Positions 1-6,573 of a stretch of 64,000 nucleotides of DNA are shown piece after piece. Both the position numbers and the translations under genes were made by a program. How positions within the stretch are numbered: the first letter of the stretch is position 1; every line of letters begins with the position of its first letter. The notes beneath the pieces are model-generated. The model was not told the DNA's origin. It ran no database searches and worked only from the letters and a program-made list of their open reading frames with translations. The DNA is from Lentzea sp. NEAU-D7. Lineage in GTDB: Bacteria; Actinomycetota; Actinomycetes; Mycobacteriales; Pseudonocardiaceae. The stretch covers positions 188,735-252,734 of the forward strand of contig NZ_JAPJDL010000013.1 in assembly GCF_026242055.1 (NCBI RefSeq), in the 5' to 3' direction.

Positions 1-1
1 G

Positions 2-1258
2 CTCAGCGCGTCGGACACCTACTCCTCGGCGGCCGCCGTCGCGGACCGCGTGGTCGGGCAGCTGTACTCGCTCACCGGCGCCAACACGGTGCGGATCCCG
101 ATCAACGAGCCGACCGTCGCGAACTACTGGGGCACCTACACCGGCGCGATCGACACCGCGCTCGGCAAGGGCAACGTGCTCTTCGCGTACTGGGCCCACA
201 CCGGTGGCAGGCCGCAGAACCACGCCGCCTTCGAACGGATGTGGGACACCGTCGTCGCGAAGTACGGCGCCCACCCCAACGCGTACTTCGAGGTCATCAA
301 CGAGCCGCACGGCTACAGCACGACAGACCTCAACAACATGTACAACTCCTGGCTCGCCAGGTACTCGGCCGTCCCGCGCGGCAGGGTCGTCCTCGACGGC
401 GCGGGCCTCGCCCAGAACGTCCCCGCGGTCGGTGGCGACAGCAGGCTCAACGGCACGCTGCTCGCGGTCCACGACTACTCGTTCTTCGCCGGGTTCGAGA
501 GCGAGACCCAGTGGGCGGACCACATCGCGAGCTACATCGGCGCCTACGCGAGCCGCACCATCGCCACCGAGTGGGGCGGCGCGATGGGGCCGGGCACCAA
601 GAACGGCGTGTACTTCGACGCGGTCGACTACAGCGTGCCGAGCGGGTCGTACATGGCCGACTACGTCCGGGGAGTCAGCGCGAAGCTGCGCAGCCTCGGC
701 ATGGGCAGCGTGTACTGGCCCGGCCTGCGCGACGGCGACTGGTACAGCCTGACCACCAGGAGCGCCGGCACGGCTCTGACGCTGACGAACCGCTCAGGCC
801 TGCAGCGGCTGCGCTACTCCTGGGGCCTGGGCGAGGCCGGTGCCGAGATCACCGGCCTCCGCAACGTCGCGACCGGCTGGTACGTCGACGGTCTCGGCAG
901 GACGACCGAGTCCCCGGCGGGACAGGGTTCGGGTGGTGCGAGCCCCGGCCAGCGGTGGGTCGTCGAGAACTCCGGCGCGCACGTCCGGATCAGGAACGCG
1001 ACCACCGGCCTGTACCTCGACGGCATGGGCCGCACGGCCAACGGCTCGGACGTGGCCCAGCGCGCCGGCAGCACGGCCACCAGTCAGCAGTGGACGGTGC
1101 TGACCGGCACCAGCAGGGGCAACGACGTGCGCATCAGGAACCGCGCCACCGGGCTGTACCTGGACGGCATGGGGCGCGCGTCGGCCGCCGCGAACCTCGG
1201 CCAGTGGAGTGACAGCAACAGCGTCAACCAGCAGTGGCGGATCGTCGCGGCGGCCTGA
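2..1258 (+). CDS. Secreted GH5 glycosidase with C-terminal beta-trefoil, 5' end missing
   Basis: The reading frame is open to the left edge, so the start and any signal peptide lie outside the window. The visible part (418 residues) begins inside a GH5 TIM barrel: FEVINEPHG holds the likely acid/base Glu near visible residue 101, and TIATEWGG the likely nucleophile Glu near 190. From about residue 280 to the end is a ricin-type beta-trefoil (CBM13-like) with repeated G-LYLDGMGR and QQW motifs, which usually binds carbohydrate. GH5 covers cellulases, mannanases and other activities, and I cannot fix the substrate. The next gene converges on it 10 bp away, and no terminator hairpin is seen in the gap. 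Confidence 0.85.
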   Translation, partial: LSASDTYSSAAAVADRVVGQLYSLTGANTVRIPINEPTVANYWGTYTGAIDTALGKGNVLFAYWAHTGGRPQNHAAFERMWDTVVAKYGAHPNAYFEVINEPHGYSTTDLNNMYNSWLARYSAVPRGRVVLDGAGLAQNVPAVGGDSRLNGTLLAVHDYSFFAGFESETQWADHIASYIGAYASRTIATEWGGAMGPGTKNGVYFDAVDYSVPSGSYMADYVRGVSAKLRSLGMGSVYWPGLRDGDWYSLTTRSAGTALTLTNRSGLQRLRYSWGLGEAGAEITGLRNVATGWYVDGLGRTTESPAGQGSGGASPGQRWVVENSGAHVRIRNATTGLYLDGMGRTANGSDVAQRAGSTATSQQWTVLTGTSRGNDVRIRNRATGLYLDGMGRASAAANLGQWSDSNSVNQQWRIVAAA

Positions 1259-1267
1259 GCGGACACC

Positions 1268-2164
1268 TCAGGCGAGCGAGCAGGCGTGCCCGTTGAGCGT
1301 GAAGGCACGGGGCGTCGTGCTGGTCCCGGACGCGGTGAACCCCATCAGCAGTGACCCTCCCGCCGGGATCACCACGTTGTACGGCACCGCGGTCGCGGCG
1401 ACGTCCCTGCCCGTCTGCCGCTGGGTCGCGTTCCACATCTCGGAGACCGTCTGGCCGCCGGCGAACGTCCACCGCAGGGTCCAGCCGTTGATCTCCGCGC
1501 CACCGGTGTTGCGGAGGGTGACGTCGGTGCGGAAGCCACCCGGCCAGGTGTCGGTGACGACGTAGGCGACCGAACAGCCGGTCACCGGCTTCGGGGCGGC
1601 GGGCGTGGTGGGCGCCGGAGCGGTGGGAACCGGTGGAGCCGGTGGCGGGGTGGAACCGGGACCGGCGCAGGGCGGACCCCACCGCCCGAGCCGCTTGGCG
1701 GACGCGGACTCCTCCGCCTCCCGCATCGCGCGGTCGTCGGGGGCCTCGCCGCGGGTCATGCCCATCTCGACGGCGAGCAGCGCGTAGTCGGTGCCGTCCG
1801 CGAGGCGCAGCGACACGACCGGTTCGCCGTCCGGTGTCCGCGCGACGGGCTTCTGGAGCAGCATCGTCCTCGCGAACGTCGCCGACGCGTCGGCCCAGCA
1901 CGCGTCGGGCGCGGCGAGCCCCTTGACCCGCACCTCCTCACCGTCGGAGAGCCGCACGGTCCGGACGTCCACGACGTCCTGGACGGTCGCGGAGTACGCG
2001 GTCTTGAGCGGCGGTTCGATGATCGAGGGGAACGCGGGCGGCGTCGTGGTGGCCACCGGGGGTGCGGGCTCACCGCCGCAGCCGGCGACGCCGATCAGCA
2101 GCGCCGCGGCGATCACCGGCCACCGGGTCGCCGGAGCGGGCCGCGTGCCTCGTGATCGTGTCAT
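1268..2164 (-). CDS. Lipoprotein with degenerate SNase-like fold and C-terminal CBM2
   Basis: 298 residues. The N-terminus has a lipobox (GVAGC near residue 29), so it should be anchored outside the membrane. Residues about 55-160 read like a staphylococcal-nuclease/TNase fold: VVDVRTVRLSDG, RVKGLAAPD, a leucine-rich segment, LADGTDYALLAVEMG, and an Ala/Glu helix ending in GRWGPPC. The usual DGDT metal-site motif is DVRT here and the usual Glu after AP is Asp, so nuclease activity is doubtful. A Pro/Thr linker leads to a CBM2 (GWTLRWTFAGGQTV, MWNATQRQTG) that should bind cellulose or chitin. A paralogue lies at 47829-48764. The function is unknown; a cell-anchored cellulose-binding protein is one inference. 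Confidence 0.8.
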   Translation of the reverse strand: MTRSRGTRPAPATRWPVIAAALLIGVAGCGGEPAPPVATTTPPAFPSIIEPPLKTAYSATVQDVVDVRTVRLSDGEEVRVKGLAAPDACWADASATFARTMLLQKPVARTPDGEPVVSLRLADGTDYALLAVEMGMTRGEAPDDRAMREAEESASAKRLGRWGPPCAGPGSTPPPAPPVPTAPAPTTPAAPKPVTGCSVAYVVTDTWPGGFRTDVTLRNTGGAEINGWTLRWTFAGGQTVSEMWNATQRQTGRDVAATAVPYNVVIPAGGSLLMGFTASGTSTTPRAFTLNGHACSLA

Positions 2165-2370
2165 TGGTCCTCTGCGGGGATGCGGCGAACACCGGGAGGA
2201 GTACGCCCGAACGGTCGATGTGGTCCCGGGAGGCTACGACCTTTCGGAGGAGCACGGAAGATCTTTCGCATCGGTGAGAAGTGTTCTTCGACGCTTTCGA
2301 GTCGAATTCCCGTCGAATGCGCGGCCCGCGTGAGAATGGTGAACAACGTTGCCGGCTCGGCGGCGGGAAC
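2165..2370. other. Spacer between two leftward genes
   Basis: About 200 bp between the LacI stop and the lipoprotein start. It should carry the lipoprotein promoter, but I find no convincing -35/-10 pair. It contains TCGAAT-type sequence of the kind seen in several other control regions in this window. No terminator hairpin was seen. Confidence 0.4.
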
Positions 2371-3372
2371 TCAGCGGGCTGCGGTGCTGCCGCGGTCGGT
2401 GAGCAGCGGCTGGAGGAGGCGCACCTCGGGCGCGAGCTCACGGCCCAGGCGGGCCATCACCATCTCGACGGCGATCGCCCCCAGCTCCTCCGCGGGAACG
2501 GCGATCGAGGTGAGCGGGACGGGCAGGGTCTCCGCGACGTCGTCGGGGCACAGCGTGATCACCGACAGGTCGCCGGGGACGTCGAGCGACCGGCGCCGCA
2601 GTTCGAGCAGCAGCGGGCCGAGGGCGGCCTCGTTGTGCACGACCAGCCCGGTGGTGCCGCGGTCCGGGTGCAGCACGTCGTCCAGGCACTCGGACACCGC
2701 GTCGTAGCCGGTCGCGCAGGAGTGCACCGAGGCGAGCAGACCGCGTTTGGCCGTCTCGCCCTGGAACCCGGCCAGCAACCGCGCGGCGAAGCTCGTGCCG
2801 CGCGCGTAGACCGCGGGAGGCGAGCCGATCAGCGCGATCGAGCGGTGGCCGCGATCCGCGAGGTGGCCCGCCAGCTGCCGTCCCGCCGTGGCGAAGTCGA
2901 GGTCGAGGCAGCTCAGGCCCTCGTGGTCGTCGGGCATGCCGAGCAGGACGACCGGAGCGTCGACGTCGCGCAGTTCCGGCACGCGCGGATCCGCGCTCTC
3001 GACGTCCATCACGATGATCGCGTCGGCCATGGACCGCGCGATGACGCGGTGGGCCTCGCCGGGGCCCGCCTCCTTGGTCAGCAGCAGCACGTCGTAGTCG
3101 TGGTCCCGGGCGCGGGCCACGATCGACGACACGAACCGCATGATGATCGGCATGTTCTGATCGGAGTGCAGCGGCACGACCAGGCCGACCACGCGCGACC
3201 GGTTCGAGGCGAGCGCCCGCGCCCCGGCGTTCGGGTGGTAGCCGAGGGCCGCGATGCTCTGCTCGACGCGGCGCTTGGTCTCCTCGGAGATGCTGCGCTT
3301 GCCGCTCAGCACGTACGAGACCGTGCTGATCGAGACGCCGGCGTGGTGGGCGACCTCCTTGATCGTGATCAT
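2371..3372 (-). CDS. LacI-family transcriptional repressor
   Basis: About 333 residues from an ATG at 3372. The frame extends upstream, but this ATG begins the conserved MITIKEVAHHAGVSISTVSYVL helix-turn-helix, with a purine-rich AAGGGCGGG a few bases before it. The HTH and hinge (residues 1-60, LGYHPNAGARALA) are followed by a periplasmic-binding-protein-like effector domain. It is very similar in its DNA-binding part to the LacI genes at 3585 and 13176, so the three may recognise related operators. It is divergent from the next LacI gene across 212 bp and probably responds to a hemicellulose-derived sugar. The effector is not identifiable. Confidence 0.88.
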   Translation of the reverse strand: MITIKEVAHHAGVSISTVSYVLSGKRSISEETKRRVEQSIAALGYHPNAGARALASNRSRVVGLVVPLHSDQNMPIIMRFVSSIVARARDHDYDVLLLTKEAGPGEAHRVIARSMADAIIVMDVESADPRVPELRDVDAPVVLLGMPDDHEGLSCLDLDFATAGRQLAGHLADRGHRSIALIGSPPAVYARGTSFAARLLAGFQGETAKRGLLASVHSCATGYDAVSECLDDVLHPDRGTTGLVVHNEAALGPLLLELRRRSLDVPGDLSVITLCPDDVAETLPVPLTSIAVPAEELGAIAVEMVMARLGRELAPEVRLLQPLLTDRGSTAAR

Positions 3373-3488
3373 GCCCGCCCTTCGCGCCGGTTCGTCGCGA
3401 GCATCGTAGTGCGTGGGAGGAGTGTGGTCGAACGGCTGTCGAACGCCGGCGCGGTAATCGTCGAACCCGTCGAACAGGTGCAGTGCGC

Positions 3489-3518
3489 TTGACGTGCGGG
3501 TTTCGCCTGTGTCACATT
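3489..3518 (+). promoter_or_regulatory. Putative promoter of the LacI gene at 3585
   Basis: TTGACG (3489-3494) followed after 17-18 bp by TCACAT/CACATT gives a plausible sigma-70-type promoter. The palindromic operator at 3531-3544 lies just downstream, where bound repressor would block transcription, suggesting autoregulation. Confidence 0.45.
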
Positions 3519-3530
3519 CTGAAACCACGT

Positions 3531-3544
3531 TCGAAGCGCTTCGA
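3531..3544. promoter_or_regulatory. Perfect 14-bp LacI-type operator TCGAAGCGCTTCGA
   Basis: A perfect palindrome with the central CG step typical of LacI-family sites. It lies 41 bp before the GTG at 3585. Related sites stand at 9428-9441 and 9517-9530 in front of the GH3 and transporter operons. Confidence 0.75.
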
Positions 3545-3584
3545 TTTCATTCTGCTCAGGCGCTTCGGGACCGGAGGTGTCGAC

Positions 3585-4631
3585 GTGGTCACCATTGTGG
3601 ACGTGGCGAAGCACGCGGGTGTCGCGCCCAGCACGGTCTCCTACGTGCTGACCGGCAAACGGCCGGTTTCGGCCCAAACCCGAATGCGGGTGGGGGAGAG
3701 CATTCGGCAGCTCGGCTACCAGCCGCACGCGGGGGCGCGGGCGCTGGCCGGCAGCAGGACGAACGTGCTGGCCCTCGTCCTGCCGCTGCGGGAGGGCGTG
3801 CACCTGCCGGTGGTGATGCGGTTCGCCTCCTCGGTCGTCACGACGGCCCGCGAACACGACATGGACGTGCTGCTGGTGACCGCGGACGAGGGGGCCGCCG
3901 GGCTCCGGCGGGTGGCCGGTACGTCGAGGGCGGACGGGTTCCTCGTGATGGACGTGGGGCTCGACGACGAACGGGTGCCGGTGCTGCGCGACCTCGGCCG
4001 CCCGGCCGTCCTGCTCGGGCATCCCACCGTGTCCAACGGTCTGACCTGCGTCGACCTGGACTTCGAGGCGGCGGGCGCGCGGTGCGTCGACCACCTCGCC
4101 GAGCTCGGGCACCGCAGCATCGGCTTCCTCGGGGCGCCGGGAGCGGTCTACGAGCGCAACACCGGGTTCGCGCGGCGCACCCTCGCGGGGTTCAGCGCCG
4201 CGGCCATGCGGCGCGGAGTCGCCTCGACCGCCCTGCCCGCCGAGCGGCACCGCGACGCCGTGCGCGCCGTGGTCAGGACGCTGCTCGGGGAACTGGCGCG
4301 GATGACCGCGCTGGTCGTGCACAACGAGGCGGTGCTGGGCTGGGTCGTGGAATGCCTGCGGGCCGAGGGGCGCCGCGTGCCCGAGGACGTCACCGTCGTC
4401 GCGATCTGCCCGGACGAGCTGGCCGACCAGCTGCGGCTGACCTCGGTGCGGCTGCCCGCCGACGTGCTGGGACGGCGCGCGGTCGAGCTGCTGATGGCGA
4501 AGCTGAACGGGCAGCAGCCTCCCGCGCTCACCCTGCTGCCGCCGACGCTGCTCAGCCGGACGGGGCAGGCCGGTCCCGGGCTCGGGGCGGGGCGGCCGCG
4601 CTGCGGTGAACCGCCCCTGCGCGCCGGGTGA
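3585..4631 (+). CDS. LacI-family transcriptional repressor
   Basis: 348 residues from a GTG at 3585, preceded by GGAGG at 3573-3577. This start begins the HTH (TIVDVAKHAGVAPSTVSYVL) and keeps the operator outside the gene; the frame itself opens further upstream. The DNA-binding domain (1-60) is followed by a LacI effector domain ending in a short Pro/Gly-rich tail. It is a close subtype relative of the regulators at 2371 and 13176. Its position between the divergent LacI and the GH12 gene, and its own TCGAAGCGCTTCGA site, suggest it controls itself and part of the hemicellulose locus. The effector is unknown. Confidence 0.88.
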   Translation: MVTIVDVAKHAGVAPSTVSYVLTGKRPVSAQTRMRVGESIRQLGYQPHAGARALAGSRTNVLALVLPLREGVHLPVVMRFASSVVTTAREHDMDVLLVTADEGAAGLRRVAGTSRADGFLVMDVGLDDERVPVLRDLGRPAVLLGHPTVSNGLTCVDLDFEAAGARCVDHLAELGHRSIGFLGAPGAVYERNTGFARRTLAGFSAAAMRRGVASTALPAERHRDAVRAVVRTLLGELARMTALVVHNEAVLGWVVECLRAEGRRVPEDVTVVAICPDELADQLRLTSVRLPADVLGRRAVELLMAKLNGQQPPALTLLPPTLLSRTGQAGPGLGAGRPRCGEPPLRAG

Positions 4632-4651
4632 GGCGTGAGTTGCCGCCGTAC

Positions 4652-4670
4652 CGCACGAAAGCGCCCCGCG
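4652..4670. repeat. Single copy of the 19-bp repeat unit seen at 39659
   Basis: CGCACGAAAGCGCCCCGCG differs from the arm at 39659-39677 at one base. No inverted partner was found nearby, so this may be a remnant or half element. Confidence 0.5.
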
Positions 4671-4784
4671 TCTGGTCGAAGGCGACGTGGCGCGCCCCGC
4701 GCATTCCCCGGGATCTTTCAGGCCCGGTTCCCGAATGCTCGTCGAATTTTTTCGCGCGGGTGTGTTCGATGATTTCGATGTTAG

Positions 4785-4796
4785 GTTGAATTCAAC
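4785..4796. promoter_or_regulatory. 12-bp palindrome GTTGAATTCAAC upstream of GH12
   Basis: A perfect palindrome 64 bp before the GH12 ATG. A weaker palindromic CCGTTCAACGG follows at 4828-4838. The centre (AATT) lacks the CG of the nearby LacI-type sites, so a different regulator may bind. Confidence 0.4.
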
Positions 4797-4859
4797 GAAC
4801 CGCTTCGGCTCTCGGGCGGTGCGAATTCCGTTCAACGGTGTGCGGAAGGACAATCGAAG

Positions 4860-5549
4860 ATGAAAATCGTGCGTTCACTTGTCGTCGTGATGGCTGCTGT
4901 CCTGGCGATCCCCCTCGGGGCCGGCACCGCGTCCGCCGCGACCTGGAGCTCCTCCGACAGGTGGGGAACGTGGTCGAACGGTGGCTACACCGTGCGCAAC
5001 AACATCTGGGGCAACGGGTACGGGCCGCAGACGGTCTGGGCCAACTCCTACAGCAACTGGGGCGTCTGGGCGAACCACCCCAACACCGGGGGCATCAAGT
5101 CCTACCCGCACTCGGAACGGCAGGTGAACCGGAGGCTCAGTTCTCTCGGGAACCTGTCGAGCAGCTTCAACGTCTCCTACCCCGGCTCCGGCGCCTACAC
5201 GACCGCCTACGACATCTGGGCGGACAACCACGCCTACGAGATCATGCTGTGGATGAACAAGGTCGGCCCCGTCGGCCCGATCGGGGCGCGGGAGACGACG
5301 GTGTCGGTGGGCGGCCACACCTGGGACGTCCACCGGGGCTCGAACGGCTCGAACCAGGTGTTCTCGTTCGTCCGCACGTCCAACACCGGGTCCGGCACGG
5401 TCAACATCAAGGCCGTGATGGACTGGATCCGCAACCGCGGCTGGTTCGGTGACGTCACGGTCGGCTCCGTCCAGTTCGGCTACGAGATCACGTCGTCCAG
5501 CGGCGGTCTCAACTTCACCACCAACAGCTACTCCGTCTCCTTCGGCTGA
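4860..5549 (+). CDS. Secreted GH12 endo-beta-1,4-glucanase/xyloglucanase
   Basis: 229 residues with a Sec signal peptide ending near AGTASA-A (residue 26). The rest is a single GH12 beta-jelly-roll catalytic domain: NNIWGNGYG near 48, EIMLWM with the nucleophile Glu near 127, and FGYEITSSS with the acid/base Glu near 209. There is no binding module. GH12 enzymes cut the beta-1,4-glucan backbone of cellulose or xyloglucan outside the cell, and the neighbouring alpha-xylosidase and beta-galactosidase make xyloglucan the likelier target. It converges on the CE7 gene with a 12-bp gap. Confidence 0.92.
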   Translation: MKIVRSLVVVMAAVLAIPLGAGTASAATWSSSDRWGTWSNGGYTVRNNIWGNGYGPQTVWANSYSNWGVWANHPNTGGIKSYPHSERQVNRRLSSLGNLSSSFNVSYPGSGAYTTAYDIWADNHAYEIMLWMNKVGPVGPIGARETTVSVGGHTWDVHRGSNGSNQVFSFVRTSNTGSGTVNIKAVMDWIRNRGWFGDVTVGSVQFGYEITSSSGGLNFTTNSYSVSFG

Positions 5550-5561
5550 CGCTCGGGGAGA

Positions 5562-6539
5562 TCACGGCGTCAGAGCCCGGTCGCGCAGCCACTCCAGCTG
5601 CGTGACCGGGTTGGACCCGTACCCGCCGCCGTGGTCGGCGAACGGCCACACCGTCATGGTCCGGTCCTCGCCGGAGTAGTGGTTGAAGGCGGCGTACACA
5701 GTGGACGGCGGGCAGACCGGGTCCATCAGCCCGACGCTGAACAACGCCGGCGCCGTGGCGCGTTGCGCGAAGTGGACACCGTCGAAGTAGGACAGCGTGG
5801 AGAAGGCCGGGTCGACCCGATGCCTGCTGTGCCAGCGCAGGTACTCCGCGATCTCGACGTAGGGGCCTTCGCCGGCCATCTCGGCCGCCCGCCGGAAGTG
5901 GCACAGGAACGGCACGTCCGGCAGCGCGGCCACGACGCGGTCGCGTGCCAGCCCGGCGACGGCGATCGTCAGTCCTCCGCCCTGGCTGCCTCCCGTGACG
6001 ACCACCCGTTCCGGGTCCACGCCGGGGAGGTGTCCGACCGCGTCCACGGCGCGGACGCAGTCGGTGATGAGGCGCCGGTAGTAGTAGTCGTCCGGCGAGT
6101 CGATGCCGTTGGTCATGAAGCCCTTGGCCCACTGGGTGCCCACGCCCACCGCGCTGTCCGGGGTGTCGTGGCCCTGGCCGCGACTGTCGACCACGAGCTG
6201 GGCGTACCCGGCGGAGGACCACAGCAGGTGGTCGGTCGGCAGGCCACGACCGCAGCTGTAGCCCATGTACGTGACGACGACGGGCAACGGGCCGTGGCTG
6301 CCGCGCGGGCGCAGCAGCCAGGCGGCCACCGGGTCGCCGCCGAAGCCGGGGAAGCGGACGTCGGCGACCTCGACGGTGCGCAGCAGGTGCCGGTCGGTGA
6401 CATCGGTGGCCTCCACCGCGCCACCGGCCGCACGTGCCTCGGCGAGGGTCCCCTCCCAGAACGCGTCGAAGTCCGGTGGCGCCTGCATCTCCGGGCGGTA
6501 GACGACGAGTTCGTCGAGCGGGGCGTCCGTCAGCGGCAT
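5562..6539 (-). CDS. CE7 acetyl xylan esterase / cephalosporin-C deacetylase family
   Basis: 325 residues, no signal peptide, so cytosolic. The alpha/beta-hydrolase fold shows the CE7 signature: RGQG near 120, GGSQGGG with nucleophile Ser185, Asp273 in LMDPVCPP and His303 in ADHGGG. CE7 enzymes remove acetyl groups from imported short oligosaccharides. It starts 34 bp after the GH3 stop on the same strand, so GH3 and CE7 are probably one operon that finishes acetylated oligosaccharides inside the cell. Confidence 0.92.
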   Translation of the reverse strand: MPLTDAPLDELVVYRPEMQAPPDFDAFWEGTLAEARAAGGAVEATDVTDRHLLRTVEVADVRFPGFGGDPVAAWLLRPRGSHGPLPVVVTYMGYSCGRGLPTDHLLWSSAGYAQLVVDSRGQGHDTPDSAVGVGTQWAKGFMTNGIDSPDDYYYRRLITDCVRAVDAVGHLPGVDPERVVVTGGSQGGGLTIAVAGLARDRVVAALPDVPFLCHFRRAAEMAGEGPYVEIAEYLRWHSRHRVDPAFSTLSYFDGVHFAQRATAPALFSVGLMDPVCPPSTVYAAFNHYSGEDRTMTVWPFADHGGGYGSNPVTQLEWLRDRALTP

Positions 6540-6573
6540 CGGGGCTCCTCCAGGCGGGTCGGCGTGCGGATCT

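Larger units (their letters stand above)
4632..4859. other. Control region of the GH12 gene
   Basis: 228 bp. It contains a 19-bp unit (4652-4670) that matches the inverted-repeat arm at 39659 in 18 of 19 positions, then AT-richer sequence with a TTCGATGATTTCGATG stretch and the palindrome at 4785. I did not find a clear -35/-10 pair. No typical terminator was recognised after the LacI stop. Confidence 0.5.

Noticed and set aside
3369..4853. 494-codon minus-strand frame over the LacI gene at 3585
   Set aside because: It has shadow composition and overlaps a convincing LacI gene and its operator.
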